From contig JADDPR010000523.1 in assembly GCA_016781775.1 (NCBI GenBank), positions 1 to 25,024 of the forward strand: DNA of 25,024 bases. Direction: 5' to 3'. Positions 15,215 through 22,292 of this stretch are shown here, one piece after another (positions within the stretch are counted from its first letter, which is position 1; each line of letters begins with the position of its first letter). This DNA is from Rubrobacter sp. Its GTDB lineage: Bacteria > Actinomycetota > Rubrobacteria > Rubrobacterales > Rubrobacteraceae. The position numbers were made by a program, and so were the translations under genes. The notes under the pieces were generated by a model. That model searched no databases. It saw nothing but the letters and a program-made list of their open reading frames with translations, and was not told the DNA's origin.

Positions 15215-15994
15215 GTGAGCTTCGGGGTTCGCTTGGGCGAGTACGTCGGTATCGTGGGCCCGAACGGCGGCGGGAAGTCCACCCTCGTCCGCCTGCTGAA
15301 CGGGCTCCTCGTGGCGGAGAGGGGACGGGTTCGCGTAGCGGGCTTCGACCCCGCTGCGGAGCCGTTCGAGGTACGCAAGAGGCTCGGCATGCTTTTCCAG
15401 AACCCGGAGAACGGGATCGTAGCGCCTTTCGTCGAGGACGACGTGGCGTTCGGCCTGGAGAACCTCGGGGTGCGGCGAGGGGAGATGCGGGCGCGAGTCG
15501 CACAGGCTATGGGGGCGGTGGGGCTTGAGGGGTACGAGCGGCGGGAGCCGCACACGCTCTCCGGCGGGGAGAAGCAGCGCGTCGCGCTCGCGGGGGTTCT
15601 CGCGGTGGAGCCCGAGATCCTGGTTCTGGACGAGCCTACCTCGATGCTGGACCCGGAGGGGCGCGGGGAGGTGTTGGAGCACGTCCACGCGCTGCGGGGG
15701 AAGAGAACGATCCTTCACGTGACGCATCATCTGGAGGAGATCCTGGACGCCGACCGCGTCCTCGTCCTGAACGGAGGGAGGATCGTCGCGGACGTCTCTC
15801 CCCGGCGCCTCGTCTCCGACCGGGGGCTCCTGCGGGAGAACCGGCTCGTCCTGCCGACCGCCCTGCGGCTCGCGTCCGAACTAGGTCTTCTGGGTCCGGA
15901 GGGGCCGCTGCCGCGCGGTCCCGAGGAGCTTGCAGCGATCGTGCAAGAGCGTGCGGGGGGACGGCTGCGGGAGAGGGAGACGCGGGCTCGGTGA
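15215..15994 (+). CDS. ecfA1: ECF transporter ATP-binding protein EcfA1 (start codon problem)
   Basis: One of two ATPases driving an energy-coupling-factor importer. Seen in order: Walker A GPNGGGKST, Q-loop LFQNPENGIVAPFVEDDVAFGLENLG (the ECF-type Q-helix region), signature LSGGEKQRVALAG, Walker B ILVLDEPTSMLDP and switch His in LHVTHH. The coordinates use the first canonical start, GTG 15215, giving 259 residues. However, the in-frame sequence just before it (about 15155-15214) encodes VSCQRVTFRYPGETELALED, the normal first strand and A-loop Tyr of EcfA proteins. So the true product starts further upstream. The frame is open back to the rplQ stop at 15089 but contains no ATG, GTG or TTG. 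Its stop overlaps ecfA2 by four bases. Confidence 0.88.
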   Translation: MSFGVRLGEYVGIVGPNGGGKSTLVRLLNGLLVAERGRVRVAGFDPAAEPFEVRKRLGMLFQNPENGIVAPFVEDDVAFGLENLGVRRGEMRARVAQAMGAVGLEGYERREPHTLSGGEKQRVALAGVLAVEPEILVLDEPTSMLDPEGRGEVLEHVHALRGKRTILHVTHHLEEILDADRVLVLNGGRIVADVSPRRLVSDRGLLRENRLVLPTALRLASELGLLGPEGPLPRGPEELAAIVQERAGGRLRERETRAR

Positions 15995-16812
15995 GGATCG
16001 AGCTGCGGGAGGTCGGCCACGTTTATGCGTCCGGAACGGCGCTCGAGGTGGTGGCGCTCCGGGGCGTCTCGCTCTCTGTCGAGGGGGGAGAGGTGCTCGC
16101 CATCGTGGGCGGGACGGGCTCCGGGAAGAGCACGCTCGTGCAGCATTTGAACCTGCTGCTCGAACCCACGAGCGGTAAGGTCCTCGTCGACGGGGTCGAC
16201 GCTCGGAGCCTGGACAGGGGCGATCTCAGGCGTAGTGTCGGGCTTGTCTTTCAGGCCCCCGAGGCCGCGCTGTTCGCGCCGACGGTGTGGGAGGACGTGG
16301 CCTTCGCGCCGCGTCGGATGGGGTTGAGCGAGGGGGGAGTTCGGGAGAGGGTGGGGGGTGTACTGGGGAGGCTCGGCATCGGGCATCTCGCGCAGAGGGC
16401 GCCGCATTCGCTCTCCGGCGGGGAGAAGCGGCGGGCGGCGATCGCGGGGGTGCTCGCGATGGGGCCCGATGTTCTGGTCCTCGACGAGCCGACGGCGGGC
16501 CTGGATCCCGCCACCCGCGAGGAGTTGCTCGGCGTGATCCGCGCTCTTCGCGACGAGGGCGGAACGGTGGTCCTCGTCTCCCACGACCTGGACGAGGTCG
16601 CCGAGGTCGCGGACCGGGTGTGCCTCCTGGAGAACGGGGCGGTCACCTCCCTGGGGAAGCCCGAAGAGGTCTTCTACGCGGTCTCTGCCTCCCCCATGGC
16701 CCCGGCTACCGTGCGGACGGCGGCGTTGCTGCGGGACGACCATTCGGGGGTCGGGAGGCCCGTCTCCTTCGGGGAGACGCTCGCGGCGCTCAAGACGGTG
16801 CTGGGGGCGTAG
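15991..16812 (+). CDS. ecfA2: ECF transporter ATP-binding protein EcfA2
   Basis: Second ATPase of the ECF module, expected to pair with EcfA1 on EcfT. The 273-residue product starts at GTG 15991 with RIELREVGHVYASGT. It has Walker A GGTGSGKST, Q-loop VFQAPEAALFAPTVWEDVAFAPRRMG, signature LSGGEKRRAAIAG, Walker B VLVLDEPTAGLDP and switch His LVSHDLDEV. The family's C-terminal region includes GKPEEVFY. The start is GTGA-coupled to ecfA1, and the gene ends 8 bases before ecfT. Confidence 0.95.
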   Translation: MRIELREVGHVYASGTALEVVALRGVSLSVEGGEVLAIVGGTGSGKSTLVQHLNLLLEPTSGKVLVDGVDARSLDRGDLRRSVGLVFQAPEAALFAPTVWEDVAFAPRRMGLSEGGVRERVGGVLGRLGIGHLAQRAPHSLSGGEKRRAAIAGVLAMGPDVLVLDEPTAGLDPATREELLGVIRALRDEGGTVVLVSHDLDEVAEVADRVCLLENGAVTSLGKPEEVFYAVSASPMAPATVRTAALLRDDHSGVGRPVSFGETLAALKTVLGA

Positions 16813-16820
16813 GTTACGCC

Positions 16821-17603
16821 GTGCGGACGCTCGGGCAGTTTTATCCCGTCGGCTCCCCGCTTCACGACCTGGATGCGCGCGCCAAGATCCTGGCGGTCGC
16901 GGTCCTCGCGGTCGGGCTGTTCCTCGTCGATTCCCTGATCGGCTTCCTCGTCGTGGGCGTTGCCCTGGCGGCGTGCGTGGCGGTGAGCCGGGTGCCGACC
17001 ACGGTCTTCTCCGGCTTCCTGCGGCCGGTTCTACCGATCGTCGCCGCCACGGCTCTCTTTCAGGCGTTCTTCTCCCGGGAGGGCAGGATTTTGGTTGAGT
17101 GGGGTTTTGTGGAGGTGCGGGACGAGGGGCTGATGCTCGCGGCGTTTCTGGCGTCGAGGATCCTGCTGCTCGTCGGGGCGGCCGGACTCCTGACGGCGAC
17201 GACTTCGCCGCTCGCCCTGGCGGACGGCGTCGAGGACCTGCTCTCGCCGCTGAAGAAGCTGAGGTTCCCCGTGCACGAGGTGGCGATGATGATGTCCATA
17301 GCCCTGCGCTTCGTCCCGACGCTTGCCGAGGAGGCCGGCAGGATCACGAGGGCACAGGCCGCCAGGGGCGCCAGCTTCTCTGAGGGGGGGCTCTGGAAGC
17401 GCGCGCGTGCGATGCTCCCGGTGCTCGTCCCGCTGACCGTGGGCGCCTTCCGACGCGCCGACGAGCTGGCCGAGGCGATGGAGAGCCGAGGCTACCGTGG
17501 GGGCGAGGGCCGAACCCGCTACCGGGAAGCCCGTTTCGGCCCCGGCGACTGGCTGGCTCCGGTCCTGGCCGCCGTCGTTATGGTGGTCGCGGTCTCGCTG
17601 TGA
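16821..17603 (+). CDS. ecfT: ECF transporter transmembrane protein EcfT
   Basis: Membrane scaffold linking the ATPases to interchangeable substrate-binding S components. The 260-residue product from GTG 16821 reads RTLGQFYPVGSPLHDLDARAKIL (family: DpRtKl). It has hydrophobic segments near residues 25-50 and 60-85, further helices in the middle (including IVAATALFQAFF), and a last helix at the C-terminus (LAPVLAAVVMVVAVSL). The two coupling-helix motifs are clear: AQAARGASF (ARG) and AMESRGYRGG (SRG). No S component lies in the window, so the substrate cannot be told. It overlaps truA by four bases. Confidence 0.94.
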   Translation: MRTLGQFYPVGSPLHDLDARAKILAVAVLAVGLFLVDSLIGFLVVGVALAACVAVSRVPTTVFSGFLRPVLPIVAATALFQAFFSREGRILVEWGFVEVRDEGLMLAAFLASRILLLVGAAGLLTATTSPLALADGVEDLLSPLKKLRFPVHEVAMMMSIALRFVPTLAEEAGRITRAQAARGASFSEGGLWKRARAMLPVLVPLTVGAFRRADELAEAMESRGYRGGEGRTRYREARFGPGDWLAPVLAAVVMVVAVSL

Positions 17604-18361
17604 AGTACGCGGGACTCGTAGAGTACGACGGGACGGATTTCGCCGGATGGGCGGCCCAACCCGGACGCCGCACCGTGGAGACGACGCTCTCCGGCGCGTT
17701 GGAGATCATCCTTCGCCAGCCCGTCAAGCTAACCGTCGCCGGGCGCACGGACGCGGGCGTGCATGCCTCCGGGCAAGTCGTCTCCTTTGAGGCCGACACC
17801 AAGCTCCCGCCCTCCTCCATCGCCTACAAGACGACGGCCGTCCTCCCGCCCGACGCGGCCCTCAGGCGCTGCGTAGGGGTCGACGAGGGCTTCGATGCCC
17901 GCAGGGACGCCACGAGCCGCAGCTACGAGTACCGCGTAGTCGACGACCCTATCCGCTCCCCGCTTGAGCGTCGGAGGACCGTACACGTCGTACGGAAGCC
18001 GGACCTGGAGGCCCTCCAGAAAGCCGCGGCACTGGTCCGGGGGACGCACGACTTCCGGGCGTTCACTCCATCCAAAAGCCACCACGTCCGCTTCGTGAGG
18101 GCCGTCGAGGAGTCCGACTGGGAGGAGCGAGACGGCTTGCTCGTCTACCGCGTTAGTGCCAACTCGTTTCTTTATGGGATGGTCCGCGCTCTCGTCGGCA
18201 CGATGCTGGAGGTAGGGCAGGGGAGGCGCGGCCTCCCCTGCTTCGCCGACCTTCTGGAGGGGGGCGAGCGAAGCAACGCCGGCCCCGCCGTCCCCGCGCG
18301 CGGGCTGACGCTCGTGGGAGTGCGCTACGAGGAGGCCGTCTTCGGGGGAGGAAGTTCATAA
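17600..18361 (+). CDS. truA: tRNA pseudouridine(38-40) synthase
   Basis: Converts U38-U40 in the anticodon stem of many tRNAs to pseudouridine. The 253-residue product from GTG 17600 starts KYAGLVEYDGTDFAGWAAQPG. The catalytic Asp is residue 51 in AGRTDAGVHASGQV. Later come DATSRSYEYRV, GTHDFRAFTPS and NSFLYGMVRALVGTMLEVGQG, all TruA motifs. The gene is GTGA-coupled to ecfT. Its TAA stop (18359-18361) overlaps the presumed former start of the broken methyltransferase downstream. Confidence 0.96.
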   Translation: MKYAGLVEYDGTDFAGWAAQPGRRTVETTLSGALEIILRQPVKLTVAGRTDAGVHASGQVVSFEADTKLPPSSIAYKTTAVLPPDAALRRCVGVDEGFDARRDATSRSYEYRVVDDPIRSPLERRRTVHVVRKPDLEALQKAAALVRGTHDFRAFTPSKSHHVRFVRAVEESDWEERDGLLVYRVSANSFLYGMVRALVGTMLEVGQGRRGLPCFADLLEGGERSNAGPAVPARGLTLVGVRYEEAVFGGGSS

Positions 18362-19067
18362 ATCGTGACGAGACGCAGGGCCTGCTCGTCGGCATCGACG
18401 CCTACGTCGAGGGGCTCTTCGTGCCGCCCGACCCGGTGCTGGAGAACGCACTCCGGCGCTCAGGCGAGGCCGGGGATTCGAGTCTCCCCGAGCGAGGGGA
18501 AGCTCCTGCAACTGCTCGCGGGCATCTCGGGGGCGGCGCATCCTGGAGATAGGGACGCTTGGCGGATACAGCACGATCCACCTGGCGAGGGCGCTCCCTC
18601 CCGACGGACGTCTGGTCTCGTTGGGGCGGGACGAGCGCCACGCGGAGGTGGCCCGCGAGAACGTCGCGGAGGCCGGCCTCTCCGACGGGGTAAATGTGCG
18701 AGTCGGGGACGCAATGAAGCTTTTAGGCGCGATGGTCGACGAATCCGTCGAGCCGTTCGGCCTCGTGTTCATAGACGCGGACAAGGGTGGCTATCCCGAA
18801 TACCTGGAGTGGGCGGTCCGGCTCTCCCGACCCGGCTCCGTCATCCTGGCCGACAACACCATTCGGGGCGGGGCGGTACTGGACCCGAAGGATGGGCCCA
18901 CACGGGCTATCCGGGAGTTCAACGAAGTTGGCCCGGGAGACACCCGGCTGGCGGGGACGATCCTTCCGCTTATGCGGGCGCGTATCGACGGCGTCGCCGT
19001 TGCCCGCGTGTTGTGGGGTGAAAGCATAGGGGAAAAGCTCTCTACCGGGTTGGTCTCGCCTGAATAG
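18358..19067 (+). pseudogene. Degraded SAM-dependent O-methyltransferase (class I, COMT-like)
   Basis: Family 3 O-methyltransferase remnant in three frames. Frame 1 (18358 to about 18471) encodes NRDETQGLLVGIDAYVEGLF and VPPDPVLENALRRSGEAG. Frame 2 (about 18476-18528) encodes IRVSPSEGKLLQLLAGIS. Frame 3 (18537-19067) encodes RRILEIGTLGGYSTIHLARA, PPDGRLVSLGRDERHAEVAR, FIDADKGGYPEYLEW and GSVILADNTIRGG. Each shift equals one extra G, in the GGGG at 18472-18475 and the GGGGG at 18529-18533. The expected start position reads ATA (18358-18360) behind GGGGGAGGAAG. In addition, the acidic residue after the VSL strand, which binds the SAM ribose, is Gly (GGG 18624-18626). Together these suggest a dead gene; homopolymer sequencing errors could explain the two shifts only. 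Confidence 0.85.
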
Positions 19068-19079
19068 AAGGCTCGCGTA

Positions 19080-19088
19080 TGCTACTAT
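19080..19088 (+). promoter_or_regulatory. Extended -10 promoter of rplM-rpsI
   Basis: TGCTACTAT forms an extended -10 (TGn + TACTAT) in the A+T-rich 74-base gap between the methyltransferase remnant and rplM. No strong -35 is present 17 bases upstream (CTGAAT). A start of transcription about 7 bases downstream would give a leader of roughly 45 bases containing the palindrome at 19112-19127. Confidence 0.5.
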
Positions 19089-19111
19089 TTGTCGCGTTTG
19101 CTATTGAGCAG

Positions 19112-19127
19112 TTGATACCGGTATCAA
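19112..19127 (+). promoter_or_regulatory. Perfect 16-base palindrome in the rplM leader
   Basis: TTGATACCGGTATCAA is self-complementary over all 16 bases and lies 14 bases before the rplM ATG, downstream of the probable -10. As DNA it could be an operator for a dimeric repressor. As RNA it folds to a 6-base-pair hairpin with a CCGG loop close to the ribosome-binding site. L13 controls its own operon in some bacteria, so autoregulation is one possibility. Confidence 0.45.
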
Positions 19128-19141
19128 GTTCGCGGAGGAAC

Positions 19142-19573
19142 ATGAAAAGTTACATGGCGCGGCCGGAGTCGGTCGAGCGCAACTGGCGTCTCGTCGACGC
19201 CGAGGGGAAGACGCTGGGGCGCCTGGCTTCGGAGATCGCTCGTATTCTGCGCGGTAAGAACAAGCCGCAGTACACGCCGCACGTGGACACGGGCGACTTC
19301 GTGGTCGTGGTGAACGCCGAGAAGGTGGTCGTCACGGGCAGGAAGGCCGAACAGAAGACGTACTGGCGGCACTCCGGGCGTCCGGGTGGCCTCAAGGTGA
19401 CGAGCTACGAGGTCATGATGGAGCGCAAGCCGACGGAGATCCTGCGCAAGGCCGTCTGGGGGATGATGCCGAGGACGCGGCTCGGGCGGGCGCAGTTCAA
19501 GAAGTTAAAGATCTACGCGGGACCCGAGCATCCACACGAGGCTCAGAACCCGCAGCCCTACGAGGTGAGGTAA
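19142..19573 (+). CDS. rplM: 50S ribosomal protein L13
   Basis: Early-assembly 23S rRNA-binding protein. I choose ATG 19142, since KSYMARPESVERNWRLVDAEGKTLGRLASEIARILRGK matches the family start; in-frame codons upstream would begin in the promoter region. The 143-residue product contains GDFVVVVNAEKVVVTGRKAEQKTYWRHSG and AVWGMMPRTRLGRAQFKKLKIYAGPEHPHEAQNP. GGAGG (19134-19138) is unusually close to the ATG. It is followed after 3 bases by rpsI. Confidence 0.97.
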   Translation: MKSYMARPESVERNWRLVDAEGKTLGRLASEIARILRGKNKPQYTPHVDTGDFVVVVNAEKVVVTGRKAEQKTYWRHSGRPGGLKVTSYEVMMERKPTEILRKAVWGMMPRTRLGRAQFKKLKIYAGPEHPHEAQNPQPYEVR

Positions 19574-19576
19574 AGA

Positions 19577-19975
19577 ATGGCGGCTACTCAGACGTTGTAC
19601 ATGGGCACGGGCCGGCGCAAGACCAGCGTCGCTCGCGTCAGGATCCTGCCGGGCGACGGCAACATCACGGTCAATGGCCGGGATTACAAGGAGTACTTCC
19701 CGCGCTCGACCTACCAGACCATCGTGACCTCTCCCTTGAGGGTCCTCGACGTCGCGGGCAACTACGACGTCGTCGTCAAGGTCGAGGGCGGCGGCCAGAC
19801 CGGCCAGGCGGACGCGGTGCGCCACGGGATCGCGCGCGCCCTCTCGGAGGAGTCGCAAGAGTCGCGCGCCGAGCTGAAGAGCGCGGGGCTCCTTACCCGT
19901 GACTCTCGCGCGGTGGAGCGCAAGAAGTACGGCCTGAAGAAGGCCCGTAAGCGCCCGCAGTTCTCCAAGCGCTAG
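19577..19975 (+). CDS. rpsI: 30S ribosomal protein S9
   Basis: Head protein whose C-terminal tail touches the P-site tRNA anticodon stem. The 132-residue product has MGTGRRKTSVARVRILPGDGNITVNGRDYKEYFPR, GGGQTGQADAVRHGIARAL and the tail AVERKKYGLKKARKRPQFSKR with the conserved last Lys-Arg. It forms an operon with rplM, 3 bases apart, and is followed by a large stem-loop. Confidence 0.98.
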   Translation: MAATQTLYMGTGRRKTSVARVRILPGDGNITVNGRDYKEYFPRSTYQTIVTSPLRVLDVAGNYDVVVKVEGGGQTGQADAVRHGIARALSEESQESRAELKSAGLLTRDSRAVERKKYGLKKARKRPQFSKR

Positions 19976-19998
19976 GTCAGAGAGGTTAAGAGATCTCC

Positions 19999-20055
19999 GG
20001 CGGGCCCTCCCTCGTCGCGAGCGCAAGGCGCTCGCGACGGTACGGGGGGGCCGCC
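19999..20055 (+). terminator. Long stem-loop between rpsI and glmM
   Basis: A perfect 12-base-pair inner stem, CGTCGCGAGCGC (20013-20024) with GCGCTCGCGACG (20028-20039) and loop AAG, is flanked by CCCTCCC (20005-20011) that can pair with GGGGGGG (20044-20050, one G-U) and GGCGG with CCGCC (19999-20003, 20051-20055). There is no U tract. It is likely the rplM-rpsI terminator or a barrier to read-through, and it ends 9 bases before the glmM Shine-Dalgarno sequence. Confidence 0.6.
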
Positions 20056-20073
20056 GGGCGTTCGGGAGGTTCT

Positions 20074-21396
20074 TTGCAGAGGATCAAGTTCGGCACCGAC
20101 GGGGTGCGCGGGGTCGCCAACGAGGGCCTGACCCCCGAGATGGCTCTGCGCCTGGGGCTTGCGGGGGCTCGTCTCTTCGGCGGTCCCATCCTCGTCGGCC
20201 GCGACACGCGCCTCTCCGGCGGGATGCTCTCCGACGCCCTCGCCGCCGGCGCCGCGAGCGGCGGGGCTTCCGTGCTGGAGCTCGGCGTGCTGCCTACCCC
20301 CGGCGTGGCGGCGCTCGCCGGCAAGCTGGGGGCCAGCGCGGGCGCCGTCGTCAGCGCCTCCCACAACCCCTATCCGGACAACGGCATCAAGTTCTTCTCC
20401 GGCGAGGGGCGCAAGCTCGCGGCCGAGACGGAGGCGGAGTTGGAGCGGCTCACCGGCGAGGAGGCCCCCCGTCCGACGGGCGGCGACGTGGGCGCGGCGG
20501 AGCCCGTCGAGGAGGCGACTGCTCTCTACGCGGAGCACGTCCTGGGGATGATAAGCTCGAGGGCCGAGGGGATGAAGGTGCTGCTGGATTGCGCGCACGG
20601 GGCGGCCTACGAGGTCGCGCCGCTCGCGTTCTCCGGGGTCGGGGCGAAGCTCTCCGTGGTGGGGAACGAGCCCGACGGGACGAACATCAACGAGGGCGTC
20701 GGGTCGACGCACGTCGAGGGCTTGAGCGTGGGCGGCAACGACGCTGCGTTCGCCTTCGACGGCGACGCCGACCGGGTGCTCGCTGTAGATGAACGGGGCG
20801 GCGTGGTGGACGGGGACAGGATCCTCGCGATTCTCGCCCGCGACCTTCACGAGCGTGGGGCCCTCAACGGCGGGGTCGTCGTCACGGTGATGAGCAATCT
20901 CGGCTTCTTCAAGGCGATGGAGGGCCTGGGCATCTCCTACGAGGTGACCCCCGTCGGTGACCGCCACGTTGCGGAGGCGATGCGGAAGAGCGGGGCGTCT
21001 TTGGGCGGGGAGCAGTCGGGGCACGTGATCCTCTCGGAGTATGCGACGACCGGGGACGGGCTGGTGACGGCGCTCGCGCTTCTGGACGTGATGGCGAGGA
21101 GCGGCAAGCCGCTTTCGGAGCTTGCGAGGGTCATGGAGCGGTATCCGCAGAGCCTGATCAACGTCCCGGTCGATGGTTCGGCCCCCGAGGCGGCCGGGCA
21201 TGGCGCCGTGAAGGAGGCCGTCGCGGGTGCGGAGAAGAGGCTGGGCTCGGAGGGTCGCATCCTGCTCAGGCCGAGCGGGACGGAGCCGGTGGTGCGGGTC
21301 ATGGTGGAGCACGAGGACGCGGCGGTCTGCCGCGAGGTCTCCGAGGAGGTCGCGGCGGTGGTTGCCGGATGCGCCTCGGGGACGGAGGGGGTTTAG
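20074..21396 (+). CDS. glmM: Phosphoglucosamine mutase
   Basis: Converts glucosamine-6-phosphate to glucosamine-1-phosphate for UDP-GlcNAc and peptidoglycan synthesis. The 440-residue product from TTG 20074 begins QRIKFGTDGVRGVANEGLTPE. The phosphorylated catalytic Ser is in SASHNPYPDNGIKFF (Ser 96). The Mg-binding loop is DGDADR (229-234), the sugar-binding loop GEQSGH, and the phosphate-binding loop RPSGTEPVVRVM near the C-terminus. GGGAGG 20064-20069 supports the TTG. Position after rplM-rpsI is the usual actinobacterial order. Confidence 0.96.
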   Translation: MQRIKFGTDGVRGVANEGLTPEMALRLGLAGARLFGGPILVGRDTRLSGGMLSDALAAGAASGGASVLELGVLPTPGVAALAGKLGASAGAVVSASHNPYPDNGIKFFSGEGRKLAAETEAELERLTGEEAPRPTGGDVGAAEPVEEATALYAEHVLGMISSRAEGMKVLLDCAHGAAYEVAPLAFSGVGAKLSVVGNEPDGTNINEGVGSTHVEGLSVGGNDAAFAFDGDADRVLAVDERGGVVDGDRILAILARDLHERGALNGGVVVTVMSNLGFFKAMEGLGISYEVTPVGDRHVAEAMRKSGASLGGEQSGHVILSEYATTGDGLVTALALLDVMARSGKPLSELARVMERYPQSLINVPVDGSAPEAAGHGAVKEAVAGAEKRLGSEGRILLRPSGTEPVVRVMVEHEDAAVCREVSEEVAAVVAGCASGTEGV

Positions 21397-21399
21397 ATT

Positions 21400-22272
21400 T
21401 TGAGGTTTGTAGGGTGCTCTTTGGCGTGGCGTCCGGGCGAGGCGGGGACGCGCGAGTCGTGCCTCGTCGTCCTGGACGAGCGGGGCAGCATCGTCGCCAA
21501 CTCGTTCGCGCAGGGTGCGGAGGAGTTGGCGACGGCGGCGGGACGCTACGCCGAGGGGCGGCGTGGGATCGTGGTGGGGGTGGACGCGCCGCTCTCCGTG
21601 CCGAACGAACGGGGGACGCGCAGGATCGAACGCATCCTCTCGAAGGTGGCGCTGCCGGCGTACTCGGCGAGCCGCAAGATGTTCGGCGGGGCTCCGTTCT
21701 CGGAGGAGTTTCTGGCGGCGCTGGAGGGGGTTGGGATCGAGTACACGGATTACCCGTTCAAGCGGTCCCGCGGCCAGAGCGTGGTCACCGAGGTGGACTC
21801 GGCAGCGACCTTGAAGGTCCTCCTCTTCGAGCGCGACGGCGATGGGCGGGAGCCCCGGAGCGCCGAAGAGGACCTCGCCATCACCCTGAGGGAACTGCCG
21901 GAGCCGAAGCTGCGCAAGGGGAACAAGGGGGCCCGCGCCGAAGCCCTCAAGGGGGCGGTCGACGCGCTGTGGAACACGCCGGGGCTCCGCTTGAGGACCG
22001 GCAACCTCTCGGCGGACCTGGGCGCTTTCGAGAACGTGGACCTCTCCAAGGTCGACATCACGGCGGAGCTCTCGCACGCGGAGCTCGACAAGATCGCGGC
22101 GCTCGTCGAGGGGACGCTCACGGCCTACACCGTTCACCGGCACTGGAAGGACCGGGACGGCTCCATCGTGGTCGGCACCGGGCACGAGGGCTCCGTCCTC
22201 CTGCCCGCGTCGGAGGGGTTGCAGTACCGCATCGCCGAGGAGTGCCGCGCCTCGTCGGTGCCCTACGTCTAG
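21400..22272 (+). CDS. DUF429 family protein (predicted RNase H-like nuclease)
   Basis: A 290-residue cytoplasmic protein without signal peptide or membrane segment. The N-terminal RFVGCSLAWRPGE, then GIVVGVDAPLSVPNERGTRRIERILS with IEYTDYPF, and later HAELDKIAALVEGTLTAYTVH followed by GSIVVGTGHEGSVLLPA, match the DUF429 layout: first strand, VDAP motif, a Tyr-Pro motif, then an Asp-led helix before the C-terminus. The family is predicted to have an RNase H-like fold with acidic metal ligands; no activity is established to my knowledge. Start TTG 21400 lies 3 bases after glmM, and upstream GGAGGGGG could serve as ribosome-binding site. A GTG or ATG start further in would lose the first strand. 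Confidence 0.75.
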   Translation: MRFVGCSLAWRPGEAGTRESCLVVLDERGSIVANSFAQGAEELATAAGRYAEGRRGIVVGVDAPLSVPNERGTRRIERILSKVALPAYSASRKMFGGAPFSEEFLAALEGVGIEYTDYPFKRSRGQSVVTEVDSAATLKVLLFERDGDGREPRSAEEDLAITLRELPEPKLRKGNKGARAEALKGAVDALWNTPGLRLRTGNLSADLGAFENVDLSKVDITAELSHAELDKIAALVEGTLTAYTVHRHWKDRDGSIVVGTGHEGSVLLPASEGLQYRIAEECRASSVPYV

Positions 22273-22292
22273 GTGGGAGGAGGGAGTAGGTT

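Noticed and set aside
15160..15528. TTG 15160 as the start of ecfA1
   Set aside because: It is in the wrong frame and would need an extra-base correction in the GGG at 15168-15170. In-frame codons upstream of that point (VSCQRV) already match the family, and no ribosome-binding site precedes TTG 15160.
19972..22185. Very long open frame on the - strand opposite glmM and the DUF429 gene
   Set aside because: It is the complement of two genes with full family motifs in a G+C-rich genome, where antisense frames are commonly open. Its translation is Arg/Pro/His-rich with no recognisable domain.
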